This document shows, piece by piece, positions 12,329 to 24,174 of a stretch of 64,000 bases of DNA. The position numbers were made by a program, and so were the translations under genes. This stretch comes from Heterobilharzia americana. Its lineage: Eukaryota > Platyhelminthes > Trematoda > Strigeidida > Schistosomatidae. Every line of letters begins with the position of its first letter. Position 1 is the stretch's first letter. The DNA is taken from NCBI GenBank assembly GCA_944470555.2, contig OX104132.1, positions 11,355,755-11,419,754 of the forward strand. Reading direction: 5' to 3'. The notes beneath the pieces are model-generated. The model did not search any database and was not told the DNA's origin. It saw only the letters and a program-made list of their open reading frames with translations.

Positions 12329-12339
12329 TAAGACAACTG

Positions 12340-13060
12340 CTGGTCAGAATGAAGCTTCGTCATACCTATTCAATTTTATCATAGTTATTATTATGGAATT
12401 CTCACTCTCGACACTCAACTACACAGGGATTAACCTAAGTACAGGGGAAATTTTGGTAGGCCTAGAATACACAGATGACATAGTCCTGTTAGGTGAAGAC
12501 TCTAACAACATACAGTGTTCTGGACACCTTGAGTGGCGGTTTAAAAATTTCGAGATAGGTTTCTCGCCACCCAAATGCAAATCATTTCTCTAGGATTGGT
12601 CTTCGATTATGATGGTCGGGATATGTATTAAATATGTCTAATCACAGCTTTCCTCGTCGCACAATGTTGGTCGAAGTAGGTTACGGCTGGAAAAGGCTCG
12701 AAGCGGCCAAACTAAAACATGGCATCAATGTATGAAGTTCTTGACTGTTCGTTTGAGCCATGTAGAGTGGTCCACACTAGCCGGCTGGACAAGAGGAACC
12801 AGTGGTTGGAGACTGACTCTAAGTGATATAGCTCAGAACCAATGTCAGTGGCGCAAAAGTGTACACACATTATCCTCATCTTAACCGCTATACTTAACCA
12901 CATCATTTTCTCATTCCTCCTTCCTTCCTTTTACTACCTTCTGCTTTTTTTGACCGGTTTCTTTCCCTCTTCATAGTCCATTTTATTACCTTGTTACTTG
13001 ATGTGGTAATGCGGTAATGCTTGGTCCCGTGTTGATCTTGATGATGATGTGAATGAAGCT
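12340..13060 (+). mobile_element. RTE-type non-LTR fragment (family B), RT active-site remnant
   Basis: A first part encodes LEYTDDIVLLGED at about 12,460-12,500, corresponding to the YADD catalytic block with Ala changed to Thr. An internal deletion then leads straight to the element's C-terminus (HSFPRRTMLVEVG at 12,640-12,680) and 3' UTR, ending near 13,050 in GATGATGATGTGA. The preceding (GA)n tract at 12,305-12,328 lies just outside. Confidence 0.7.
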
Positions 13061-13079
13061 AATACGCACTGTCAATGTG

Positions 13080-13175
13080 ACTGTCTGAGATAGTCGAGGT
13101 TTGACAGACCCCTATTATTGATGATATTAGATGATTATTGAAAGCAGAATGAAAATCTGGTCCGCTGCAGGATTT
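13080..13175 (+). repeat. short dispersed repeat, partner of 1,215-1,345
   Basis: About 90 bp matching the reverse complement of the copy near 1.2 kb (GAGATAGTCGAGGTTTG, ATGAAAATCTGGTCCG). Identity unknown. Confidence 0.4.
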
Positions 13176-13894
13176 CAGGGATATCGGCCTGCGGCTTCAT
13201 CAACTGGCATACGACACCCATCAGCTGACCAGAGTTTAGTTTCACTTAGATTACCAAGAATTTCTTCGCCCGACTACCATGTGAATTGGTGATTCAACAA
13301 GTGTCCATTCATCATATTCACACTGGCTGTCTAGCCACATCTCATCTCATCATCAGTATGACCGGGATAGTTCCAGTTCTAATGTGACCGAATTTTACAT
13401 TTCACACTCAATCATTATCCATCACCAATAATATATATTTCCCTTCTAGACGTATTAATCACATCTATTAGTATTGAAGTACCCAATTATCTAAATCTTT
13501 AAATACACAGTAACAGTTCTCAATTTCATTAAGAAGCATAAAAAATAAGTGAAGATTAGGAAAAAAAACTTGTGGAACTTGACAGAGAAAAAATAAAACA
13601 GTAAAAAATAAATTAAAACTGAAGGAAGAATATCATTGGAAAAGAAAACAACCTTGAATGGATAAGAAGTTAATTGTTATGTAGTTCTTCTTTATACACC
13701 TGCATTTATTCATCATACATAACACCACCTAATGTGATAAATTAATAATTCTTTGATAAAAAATGAAAAAGTGAAATAACACAACATCAAAAAGAAATCA
13801 CATCACCAAATACATCAATAATAACAACGATAAAGAGTACAATAATATAATAATAACAGTAATGATAATAATAATAATAATAATACACTTAGAA

Positions 13895-13900
13895 TTTATT
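13895..13900 (-). promoter_or_regulatory. possible polyadenylation signal of the UCKL1-like gene
   Basis: The first AATAAA I could find on the minus strand downstream of the stop codon, about 450 bp away. The intervening 3' UTR would include the (AT)n tract at 14,157-14,234. AT-rich DNA gives such hexamers often, so this is a weak call. Confidence 0.25.
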
Positions 13901-14154
13901 CACATACGTAAAAAGGACGTTATGACATATCAAATCTGATCAAGACGATAAAGATAGAGAAAGAAGAAACAATAAATGGATAATAAATAGAAGGATGAAT
14001 GTGTAGACTAGGCTAAGCTAGGATTGAGTGACATGCAAGTAAAAATCTAAAAAAATGCAATAAAAAGAAACAATTAATACAATCTGATTGCTTTTTTGAC
14101 AAAGAAAATAACCGAAATGATAACATACACGATAATAAGCATCTTATTTCTACG

Positions 14155-14156
<2 letters not shown>

Positions 14157-14234
<78 letters not shown>
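14157..14234. repeat. (AT)n tract
   Basis: An almost pure TA dinucleotide run of about 75 bp in the 3' flank of the UCKL1-like gene. It is self-complementary and can extrude as a cruciform. Confidence 0.95.
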
Positions 14235-14238
<4 letters not shown>

Positions 14239-14349
14239 GAAGGAAAGGTGATAAAAGATAACTGAATATAAAAGGTTATTGAATGAAGTTTGATAAAATA
14301 TTCTTAGTTTTATATAATAATAGTAATAATAACAAAAAACCTTGATTTA

Positions 14350-14472
<123 letters not shown>

Positions 14473-14507
14473 CTAGTATGAACAAAAGAAAAATAAACAG
14501 AATACAT

Positions 14508-15020
14508 TGTTGTTATTCATCGTAGACTGATATCATTTGTAGGAACAAAGAAAACTTGAGAGCACTGGACAGCTGTTTCATCCTAGTATGAGACTTCTCA
14601 GCAGTGCGCACCCACGACCCCGCCAAGGATCAAACCTGCAGCCTTCAGGTTCCATGGCCAGCACGTTACCATTGAGCTAGCCTCTGGGTCAGAATCCAAT
14701 AATCCATATTTCCGAAGTTCCAATGAGAAGTCGTGACCGGTGGGGGCAAAGCCTGATGGTAGTGAGGACAGTTACTTAATGATAACATTGGGTGGCGGTT
14801 GCGCTATATCGTGAGCTAACAAAAGTTGGAAATGTGGACCATTGGATTCTGACCCTGTGGCTAGCTCAAAGGTAACATGCTGGCCATGGAACCTGAAGGT
14901 CGCAGGTTTGATCCTTGGCGGGGTCGTGGGTGTGCACTGCTGAGGAGTTCCATACTAGGATAAAACTGCTGTCCAGTGCTCCCAGGTTTCCTTTGTTCTT
15001 CCAATTGATTATCGTTCTAA
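14508..15020. repeat. foldback element F2 with tRNA-like arms, in last UCKL1 intron
   Basis: The left arm starts TTGTTATTCATCGTAGACTG at about 14,511 and the right arm is its inverse, ending in CCTTTGTTCTTCCAATTGAT near 15,008. The arms share CCAAGGATCAAACCTGCAG and its complement. The B-box-like GGTTTGATCC lies near 14,906. The two arms are close enough in sequence to form a hairpin about 200 bp long. Confidence 0.7.
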
Positions 15021-15344
15021 TCTGAGGATGTTAGCACAGGTGCTTATCAATTATATCGTTAATTACACTTGGTGGTACCTGACAGTTCTGTTTTGGCTGT
15101 GTATTGTTGAAGTGCTATAAGCTAGTACAATCTGGTTTTCAGGGGTTCTCTAATTGATGTCAACCTGTGCTGAAAACTACAATCTACTCTCTAGGTTATC
15201 ACCTGAATCAGCAACCAGAAAAATGAGCTCATTTTGCGTCTGATGACGAAGGTCAATCACTGTAGGTTAGTGTTTGTTGATACTTGTAATTTCCTGTTGC
15301 TACACTGGATCGAATTGCTCAACCTCTATTAGAAGATGGGCTCC

Positions 15345-15505
15345 TTTGCGGATGCCTCGATTCTGCTAGGATATTCATTATATTCTAGCCTAGTCACTAC
15401 AGTGCAGGTATATCCAATTGATGAGTCCCAAAAGGGACGAAACGCACGTCATCAAACACACTACAATATGATGAATATCGAGGCAGTTTCAAAGCATCCG
15501 TATTA
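15345..15505 (+). repeat. hammerhead SINE copy S8 inside an inverted repeat
   Basis: Holds the ribozyme at 15,411-15,452. Its flanks are inverted copies of each other: CGGATGCCTCGATT..GATATTCAT at 15,354-15,385 and GATGAATATCGAGG..GCATCCG at 15,471-15,501. The left flank therefore looks like the tail of a second copy in the opposite orientation, giving a head-to-head arrangement. It lies in the last UCKL1 intron, antisense to the gene. Confidence 0.6.
15411..15452 (+). ncRNA. hammerhead ribozyme relic, stems II and III perfect, stem I broken
   Basis: TTGATGA at 15,418-15,424 has C3 changed to T. Stem II GTCCC/GGGAC is perfect with an AAAA loop (15,425-15,438). GAAA is at 15,439-15,442. Stem III ACG/CGT with loop CA and C15450 as cleavage base is perfect. 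The bases after 15,450 (ATCAAAC) no longer pair with the ATCCAA upstream. C3 is part of the catalytic core, so this copy should be inactive. Confidence 0.6.
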
Positions 15506-15909
15506 TTATTAATAATAGTTAATAGAATCGATTCTTACTTGGTGAACCCTACCACCGGTAATGGAAAGCCATATGGCAAGGAGCAGTATACGGTCTATAG
15601 AAACGACCTTTCTCAATTCCTCCCTCATATAGCGGGAAAGTAATAAAAGTGGAGTGCTGATCATACTCCTGACTAATTATCAGTACGATCGCTCTACTAG
15701 ATTCCCATTAAGCGAAAGCTATTGACATTTTGATGATAGCTGCTTTCATTCTTACTACTATCCATAGACTTACTCCGCATATTAGGAATTCAAGAAATAA
15801 ATGATTTAAACAGTACAGCTTGTTCGGTGATTGTGTGATATGGCAAGCTAAATACCACATCAAATAGGTAGCCATTGATCGAGATTACGTACAACAAGAC
15901 GAAGCTCAC

Positions 15910-16074
15910 CTTTGGATAGGTATAAGCCACAGAATGTACACCTTGACTAGCCATTATTAAGGAAATAAGGATTATTCTCTCTTCTGGAACATCATGTTCA
16001 ACCAAAATACGCATAGCCATTATAGCAGCAGCTCCAGTAGCCACAGTAGCATCCATGAGAATAACAAAGCAATC
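15910..16074 (-). CDS. UCKL1: UCKL1-like exon with PRPP-loop region
   Basis: A 55-codon exon, phase 0, with a TTTCAG acceptor and a GTGAGC donor. It encodes [14 protein letters not shown], the equivalent of the PRPP-binding DxxxATG loop of UPRT enzymes, then [14 protein letters not shown] and [11 protein letters not shown]. The loop carries A-T-G-A-A-A where classical UPRTs have A-T-G-G-(S/T), a substitution also found in animal UCKL1 as I recall it, so catalytic capacity is uncertain. Confidence 0.95.
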
Positions 16075-16802
16075 CTGAAAATCAGATTGAGAATTGATTA
16101 AGGAATGCATAACAACAAAAGAAACTATACCTTTTTTTTCTTTATTACACGGAGAACTAGTAAAAATAATGCAGCTAAAACAAACATAGTAATGGTTAGA
16201 GCTGAGATATGAAAAACTTTTTCAGTTTATATAAAATTCATCCGCAAAATATACATATATCCTAGTTTAATGATGTGTTCACTGTGGGTGAAACTTGTTG
16301 CTAAGGTCTCTAACCATCGAAGAATCATCAAGGGGTCCTATCCAGTAGACTAGCAACGGAAAATAATAAGCCCCTACAAACAACTGACAGATATTCATTC
16401 GGTATAGAACCAAGTATTTCAAATTATTGTTACCAACATGATACAGCTTTAACGATAAGTTACTAAGTTGATAGCAATAATCAACTATATAGATGAGTTC
16501 CGCTTTTCTACTGATGTCTTCATGTGGTTATTACTTATGAAAGAATAGTATTGAGAAACTATATAATTCAACCTGTTAACCTTGAATAGATTCATGTAGG
16601 TGTACACTATCATGTAGATGTACTGAAGTTCAAAGTGGAATGGATTTAAATCCTTGACTCAATTCATCGATGTTATGTAGTCACAATTGCATCATTATGT
16701 AAAATTCAACCATGGAAATCGGTATACAATATCCACTGTGTACCAACAAGTTGAATAGTTAAGCAGCAGAAACTTTACATTCCAGTAGTAATTTTCTGTA
16801 CA

Positions 16803-17035
16803 AGTTGTTATTCATCGTAAACTGACATCAGTTGGAGGAACAAAGGAAACCTGGGAGCACTGGACCGCTGTTTCATCCTAGTATGGAACTCCTCGGCAGT
16901 GCGCACCCACGACCCCGCCAAGGATCAAACCTGCAGCCTTCAGGTTCCATGGCCAGCACGTTACCATTGAGCTAGCCACAGGGTCAGAATCCAATGGTCC
17001 ACATTTCCAACTTCTGTTAGCTCACGATTATTGCC
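16803..17035 (+). repeat. foldback element F3, single arm
   Basis: From CAAGTTGTTATTCATCGTAA to TGTTAGCTCACGATT, nearly identical to the left arms at 14.5 and 42.1 kb. The opposite arm is missing, so this is half of an element. It carries the inverse B-box-like GGATCAAACC near 16,920. Confidence 0.65.
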
Positions 17036-17039
17036 AATC

Positions 17040-18360
17040 TTAACTACTTAGTATACTTTTAATCGATAGCCTGTTCAATATTTTAATACTTTTGTTTACA
17101 AATGATTTTCTCTGGTACTTTGAAGTACTTGAGGTGTAAACGAATTAGTTCTGATCATTAAGTAACCTTGAATAAAAGTCATTGACACATATTCTGATCA
17201 ACCTGTATCGATTAGGTCAATAATACCCAGACCAATTTCGCCTGTTTCTAATGGCAACAGGTGAGTTAATTACTTAAGCACATGGTAAATATCTTACGTC
17301 ACATACTACAAAATACAAATTAAAAGTGTAAAGTGACTGTTTGAAATTTTCAAGTAAACAACAGAACACCAATGAAGATTAACTTAATTGTTTCACGTAG
17401 TACCTTAAACATAATCATAATTGACAACAACTCTACGTCACTAGCTGCTGGAAGTGATTATTAGTGCCTGATCATATCAGAGATCTATTTACAGGATAGA
17501 AATAGTTTCTATCCTATAAGTTATAAGTAAGGACTAGTTAAAAAGCTATTTCAAAGGATTAAACAACTTTGTTCATCAGACAAACTGATTGAAGGAATTT
17601 AGTTCAGTGAGAAGTGCCTGAAAGAAAATCGTTACTCTAAGAGATTTATAGATAAAGTTAAAATGAAAATAGTAGAAACGAGGGTACTTGATAATTCTGA
17701 GAAGAAACCTGTGTTCCTCCATCTCACTTTCAAGGAAGATGAACTGGGTCAACAGAAGAATAGGAACTGTACCAAAAATCACTTTTCTAGCAGCTAAATT
17801 AGTTTCTGCATACAAAACAAAGTTTTCACTAAAACAATGGAAAGTAGACAGATGCCCGTCTCATGACACCTTAAATTGTATCTACCAATTCATATGGATA
17901 TATCAAAGCAAGTATATTGAAAGGAAAGACAGAAGGATTTAGGCTTAAAAGAATCAAAGTGCTTTAAAAATTCCATTAACAAACATCTAATGAAATTAGG
18001 ATGTGACGTCCACATCTTTAGAGCATTTAAAATAATTGACAAACAATTAACAATTCTAAGCTACTAAGGATTTACAAAAACAATTGTCAATGTAAGAAAT
18101 CGAGAAAGAGGCAATTGTTAGCCTCCAACTACCATGATAATCAATGATTTCTTTTGTCATTCAGTATAACTTTTTCCAAAATTCTGTATTTTCATTCTCT
18201 TTTAAAACCAAATTTATAATCAGTTCCTGTTTTATCTCCATCAGTTTACTACTTGACCCTAATCAACTTGGCCTTAACTCATGTAGAAAATGTTGACTTT
18301 ATATTTACATAATTATCTTATCACAAACACTTAAGTAATACTTTCTATTCCATTTTGATT
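17040..18360. other. intron DNA of UCKL1, nothing recognised
   Basis: Open frames around 17,576-17,942 overlap on opposite strands, have no recognisable motif and lack splice context. No repeat family was identified. Confidence 0.4.
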
Positions 18361-18366
18361 GGTCAC

Positions 18367-18658
18367 ATATTATTATTATTATTATTTGTCCCTTGGGTTA
18401 CTAATGGAACATAGGGCTTCAGTAGAACGTCTCCAGTGAACTCTGTTCTCTGAAATCTTTTCAACCTGGCTCCATGATAGCCCAGAAGCTCTCATTTCTT
18501 CCTCACACCATCTCATCCATGTCACCCTCACCTCCGACGCCCAACTCGTCGCTTCCCATCTAGGTTCCACTCGAAGGCCTGATCTGCTGCATGATGTCCC
18601 CAGTCGGCCTTCTTAGTGTATGCCCAGTTTAATCCATGTCCACTTTCTTCTGAATATG
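18367..18658 (-). mobile_element. RTE-type non-LTR 3' fragment (family A)
   Basis: Antisense copy with a (TTA)n tail at 18,369-18,386 and the inverse of AACCCAAGGGACAAAT. The remnant MEPRWEATSWASEVRVTWMR matches 11,676-11,864 almost exactly. Only the last ~290 bp of the element survive. It sits in a UCKL1 intron in the same orientation as the gene. Confidence 0.82.
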
Positions 18659-18836
18659 GTCACATATAGCAGGATGATAATTTGACTACATAAACATAAC
18701 TTCCATTTTAGTCGGCACAAATTACTCCATTTCAACTTTCTTACCATCTGATCTTCCGTATCAAATTTTTCATGTTATGAATTGACTATCATCTTGATAA
18801 GTGAATTATGCGGATTTTACTTCTTTCTCTCCCTCT

Positions 18837-18837
<1 letters not shown>

Positions 18838-18867
<30 letters not shown>
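18838..18867. repeat. (AT)n tract
   Basis: A TA dinucleotide run of about 28 bp following a CT-rich stretch, in a UCKL1 intron. Confidence 0.9.
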
Positions 18868-18871
<4 letters not shown>

Positions 18872-19169
18872 ATGAACTGACAGCCAGTAACCAGTTGGAG
18901 AGAAAGCGATGAAATACAATGAATTCATCATATTCTCCTAACCTTGTTGTTCTAACTTTGCTAGAAATTTTGAAGGGAACCAAACTGTATGAAACAAATG
19001 AATTTATTTGCCACTAGGATAATCTATAGTGTCCTTTATCGTATGGAATCCTTGAAGATAACAAGTTATTTGATTTAAAATGATCCACTTTGCAAATCAG
19101 TTACCAAGTTACAAGAGTAAGAAAATCAAACGATAAAATACTAATTGTCTTAAAAAAGTGTATGCTTAC

Positions 19170-19391
19170 CTTAATATCTCGAGGTAATCGAATATAATGC
19201 AGTTCAGGTTCACATGTATCTGGATTAGTTTGGATCAAAATTTTACCCAAACGAACATCTTTATATACAGCGCATAATGCAGATTCTAATGCTTCACCTG
19301 CTCTTAGAATAGATACACCGCATACCTGAGTACCTGTAGCTAATTGTCGACCACGATAAATAATGCCCTGAGGAGTTTCAATATCCACATC
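19170..19391 (-). CDS. UCKL1: UCKL1-like exon, UPRT-type domain core
   Basis: A 74-codon exon, phase 0, with a GTAAG acceptor and a GTAAGC donor. It encodes [11 protein letters not shown], then [15 protein letters not shown], matching the ILRAG block of uracil phosphoribosyltransferases, and [20 protein letters not shown], matching the segment before the PRPP-binding loop. It ends exactly at PRDIK, after which the PRPP loop follows in the next exon. Confidence 0.95.
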
Positions 19392-19705
19392 CTTACAAAA
19401 ATAAAGCGAGAATAAATAGTGAATGAAAATGCTTATATGGTGTGATAGGCTTCTACACAGAATGGTTCCATAAACTAACTGATGTAATACGCTGACTTTA
19501 AGCTGTTTAAGTAATTTACCCTAGAAGTAATTAGTATCTATGGTATGAAAATTAAAAATCAAGAAAAAATATTGAATTCTTTGTATACCAGAATATCTAT
19601 GCCATGATTATAACTGACCTAGCTAGAAATGAAGTGAATATTTGTTATTCAACTCTTTGTTATATATTCTTGAATAATAATAAAAACACCTTAAACTTTT
19701 AGTTG

Positions 19706-20315
19706 TATTCTGTTCTCTGAACTAGGTTGTTTAATCGTAGAGCCTTTCATCATCTTTCTAGACTACATCATCCACAGCAGTAACTTCAGTATAAAGTGAG
19801 TTGTCAATATCTCTCCATGAGTGATTTAATAACTTGCCCTGACCAACAGGTTTGTGATTGGTTATTTTCTTTGATTTTTGTGTCATTGACTGCATAGATT
19901 TTCTTGTTGGCTGTTCCTTTGCTTGACCTTTCTGTCGTTTATCATTTTTCTTATTGATTGATAGATTGGGTCTATGTCTATGCATCTATTAATTGTTGGC
20001 TGACCTGAACGCCAAGCTTTTCTGTCCAGAGGAAACACAAAGAATATCAGAGAATTCCTAGAAGTTTGGCGTTCCGGTTAGTCAACAATCAATAGGTGTA
20101 TAGACATAGACCCAAATCTATCAACCGATAAGAAAGATGATAAACGACAGAAACTTCAGAGGTCAAGCAGAGGAATAGCCAACAAGAAAATCTATGCAGT
20201 CAATGACACAACAATCAAAGGAAACAATCAATCACAAAGTTAGTGCTGACGATGTCGTCGAGGAAAACGATGAAAGTTTCACGATTAAACAACCCAGCTC
20301 AGAGAATAGAATAAA
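19706..20315. repeat. long hairpin-forming inverted repeat in UCKL1 intron
   Basis: The left arm 19,706-20,022 and right arm about 20,060-20,315 are reverse complements. Shared blocks include TCATTGACTGCATAGATTTT (left, near 19,885) and its inverse near 20,190, CTGTCGTTTATCAT, GGGTCTATGTCTAT, and at the centre GAACGCCAA opposite TTGGCGTTC. The right arm lacks roughly 60 bp present in the left arm. The loop is about 35 bp. The left arm's minus strand holds a Lys/Arg-rich 75-codon frame (19,758-19,985) that may be a gag-like remnant. The family is unknown. Confidence 0.8.
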
Positions 20316-21191
20316 ACCAAAAACCATCCACCTGAGCTACAAATACTCTCCACCACTTTAGACTTTCTCAATATTAACGATTCTGATATTTTTGTGTGAA
20401 CATGGCTTACTTTAATAAATCGAGTCAGTCATAGTGCAGCTGAGAATGATTGTATGATTACCCTTTGGTTGTGATCACCTTGAGAAAGTCAACACATGGA
20501 CATCAATTTGATAAATATTTGTATTCGTGTAAAAATAAGTGCGTAAGTAGTATAAAGGTGACAAATGACCCGCTTTAAATTGGACAATTCATAAATCATA
20601 ATTCGTTGAACAACCTTTTAGGTATTGAGACCTGTTGAGAAATAATTTATCCGAAAAATTCGATCAAGAAAGACCAGGAAATCTAATACTTTCAGTAGGG
20701 GGCATTTTAAATTTCTGTGGAATTCCAAACTAAACTTCCAAAACGTGTAGGCTGAGTGCTTGATCTGTAAAACTGCCGTAGAAAATTTTCGTATACATCA
20801 TCAATGAGGAGTGATAACAGATACTTCCAAGTTGTTGTCCTTACTACTTTTTCCTTACTAACTGGTGGTTAGATTGAAATTTAGATTTATGGGGGTTTTG
20901 AAGTTTGTGTTGTATATTGACATCCAATACTTCATTGGGAATCATAACAAGACCTTATAGTAGTGGAAAAATTTCAAGTAGAAGAAGAGTACAGTAAGAA
21001 ATGGCTTCTAGTTTCACTAATTTCATATCAATAAACAGAAATGTGTTAAAACATATTTTCAGTTCAAAAAGTAGTATTTGAAAGTGTCTTATTATTCAAA
21101 ATAACACATATGAGAATACGCACAATAAACATTCCATACAAGAAAACCAATCAATTCATTCTACGCTAGAATGAATGCTTTTAATCATTAC

Positions 21192-21560
21192 CATGTGTGG
21201 AAGTAAATTCATTGCTGCTTCACATAGAGGACGCATTAAACGTTCTGCATAGAAAATGAATGCATCTTGATCTGTATCTCGATTACGAAGTAATGTATGC
21301 AGACCAAGCCGTTGAGGTGTAGGTGGTAAGACGAGTACTTGAGGTGGAAGGAATAATCTATCAGATGTGCCATTATTATTGTTATTATTACTATTATTGT
21401 ATTGTCTCGTACCATTACGCTGGAGACTGGATATCTCATTATCATCATCAATATCCTCTTTTGTTCCCATTGAACTATCATCCCAATGTATACCATTGGT
21501 ATCCATTGTAAAAGTACCAGGAGGAAATTTCGCTAATTCACACCTAGACCGTAATCCGCA
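21192..21560 (-). CDS. UCKL1: UCKL1-like exon with Asn-rich linker and start of UPRT domain
   Basis: A 123-codon exon, phase 0, with an acceptor ending CATAG and a GTAATG donor. The N-terminal third is a low-complexity linker: an acidic run (EDIDDDNE) and a nine-Asn stretch interrupted by one Ser, encoded mostly by AAT repeats. After it comes QRLGLHTLLRNRDTDQDAFI, then FYAERLMRPLCEAAMNLLPHM, the opening helices of the UPRT-like domain (residues about 325-368 of the assembled part). The linker looks longer and more repetitive than in vertebrate UCKL1 and is likely disordered. Confidence 0.95.
21360..21400. repeat. AAT microsatellite inside a coding exon
   Basis: On the minus strand AAT/AAC/AGT codons give the Asn-rich stretch of the UCKL1-like linker. 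The intron just upstream of the exon (21,580-21,620) has a second, non-coding TTA/TTG repeat. Confidence 0.85.
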
Positions 21561-22307
21561 CTATGCAGTAATAAAAAAAACAAATACCATCATTATTATT
21601 GTTATTGTTATTATTATTATTACTGGTGATAAGAGTAATAGTCTAAAAGTTATAATGTTAAATTATTATTTGAACAACAAGAAAGCTGACTTTTAGTAAG
21701 TGTAGAAATTGAATAAATCTGAAAAATGAAACACCTTTATCCTGTATCATACCAGGAAAACTGTTGCGCCTACTACTCACATACACTTAAGTGCCTATTG
21801 TAATAAACTTTTAGTTATAGCATATACATATCAACAACGATGATGTACGACCACTATTATTATAAGTTAGTAGAATTAAACTATTCAGAGAAGTTTAAAT
21901 TCTTTACCGTTTGACAGTAATCAGAAGAGATTCAGTATTTTCAGCTTTACCTGAAGATCAGGTTGTATCACTGATACCGTATACTCAAAAAGGGTTAGTC
22001 TAAATTGTATATATATCCTGTTCATGTTACTTTCAACTGTGCTTACGAATTTACATGCAATTAAGGTAGTAATTATATATTAGAAGGAATAACTGGAGGG
22101 CATTCATTCACTTCTATGAGTATAATCCAGGGAGACGGGGAATTTATGTCTGAAAGGAAGCAAACTTCCTATGAATGCTATTGGCAGATTACAGGACATT
22201 AGGTTGATACTTCTAGTGCTCTTAAAATACTGTATAAGCAGAAAATGTCTGAACTATTAGGCTTGACAGAATCGATTGCTACAAATCGCTTTGAATCAGA
22301 CTTATGT

Positions 22308-23630
22308 ATTATTATTATTATTCCCTTGGGTTCCTAGTGGAACATAGGGTTTCAGTAGCACGCCTCCATTTCACTCTCTTCTCTGCAGTATTCTTTCTTA
22401 ACTTGACTCCACCACTGCTCCCAAGCTTTCATTTCCTCCCCCCTCACATGATCTCCTCCATGTAATCCTCACCTCGGATACCCAACTTGTCGTTTCCCAC
22501 TTGGATTCCACTCGACGGCCTGACCTGACCTGGTGCATGATGTCTCCAATCGGTCTTCTCAGTGTATGCCCAATCCATCTCAACTTTCTTCTTCTGAATA
22601 TGTGTTGGGCGATGGGTTGTTGGTTGGTTCATTCGCAAAGTTCCATGTTGCTTATTCTTATTATTTTAGCCATCTGTCTGACCTTCAGTATGGGGCGAGC
22701 GTAGGCGGCAACTGTTGATGAATGTCTGTAGTTTGTTGGAAGTACTTCTCGTAACGTGACAAGTTTCTGAACCATATAAAATCACTGATTTGAGTGACAT
22801 TGGTGTTGAAAATCCGGACCTTATTCACGCTTTATGCTGAGTGCAGCAGGTCTCTACACTGATTTCAAATTAATGAAAACCAGTCTTACTCTTCCGATCC
22901 TGGCTTTGATATCCTGTGCCGCCGCCTATAGTTGAAACGATGCCACCTAGGTAAGTAGGTAGGTGAAAGAGACTACTTCCTTTACATTTCTTCCGTTCAT
23001 GGTGATTGGTGCTTGTTGTTGATGCTGTTGTTCGTTGGGTATCTTCATCACCTCCGTCTTCCCTACATCCACTAGAAGTTCCGCCTTAACTTTCCTGCCC
23101 CTTCTGTCAACTTGTTGGTTTTCGCCTGTATATCTTCGAGTTTGTGCAGTATTAGACATTAGACATAAATCATCATCGGCGAAATCCAAATCTTCTAGAC
23201 TCTTTCATCGGTCAAACAGCGTATGCCCGTCCTCTAACTCCTCACGGTTTGCTGCATGATCCAGTCCAGTCGACCACAATCAGGAAGATAATCGGTGATA
23301 GTAGGTGACAACCTTGTCTCACTCCTGTCTTCACTTCAAAGGCATGACTGAGCTGTCCATTGTGAATCACCTGGCATGTGGCGTCTTCATATAGCTATTG
23401 AATGAGGTTGATAAATATTTGTAGTACTAAAACTGTAGTGTTGAAGCAGCTGCGTGTCAATTAACTTCTCAGTCGACGCTGTCGAAAGCCTTTACAAAGT
23501 CGATGAAGTTGAGGTTGAGTTGAGTTGACTGCCATTCTATACTCTTCTATGATGATGCGTAGCGTAGCGTTGCAATTTGATCAGCACATGATTTGTTCTT
23601 TCTGAAGTCAGCCTGTTCCGGTAGTAATTT
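22308..23630 (-). mobile_element. RTE-type non-LTR element, 3' 1.3 kb (family A)
   Basis: Antisense in a UCKL1 intron. From right to left it covers the LEKAFDS region (about 23,450-23,510), the RT catalytic block DFADDDLCLM (near 23,185, with an extra Asp), VDVGKTEVMKIPNEQ, the WRVTK region and the C-terminus, then the inverse terminus with an (ATT)n tail at 22,308-22,322. Several frameshifts and stops; no function expected. 5'-truncated at about 23,630. Confidence 0.85.
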
Positions 23631-24174
23631 AATCAGACTTATGTAATGTGAGATTTTTTATATCTTAACTACATGATACTGTATTTTAATCGCCTACTAA
23701 TTTCAATTGACTGACTTAATCTCAATCTAACGGCTGATATTTCTTTGCATATTGTGTAGCTCATATTAATTGTTGCGTTTCTTATATTTGTGGCTGCTTT
23801 GTACAATTCTTGACCTTCCCTACTTCATGACGCATGAACTAGCAGTGATTTTGATGAATACCGGATGGTTTTTGTTTTCGCAATACTTGGCATACCCTAA
23901 CTTTACATTACTTTATCGAACATTTTTTTGTTAAAGTGTATCATGATAGAATTCCATTCCGATAACCACTGTAATTTTAAACTATAGGTAGCTGGTGAAT
24001 ACTCGTGAAATAAAATACCATTTTATTCTGCATATCTCTAGTCCCTTTCACTTTGTCTAAGTTTATCAAAGGAACCAAATACAATATCATATCATCTTGT
24101 GTTAGGTGTAGATCAAATTCTATTGACTAAATGTGCATAGTGATCTACAAACTGCGAAACTCCCCACTGTAATG

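Noticed and set aside
19758..19985. Lys/Arg-rich 75-codon frame as a host gene
   Set aside because: It lies in one arm of a hairpin whose other arm breaks the frame; more likely a repeat remnant in an intron.
21236..21496. Second minus-strand frame inside the Asn-rich exon
   Set aside because: An out-of-frame shadow of the UCKL1 exon, without motif.
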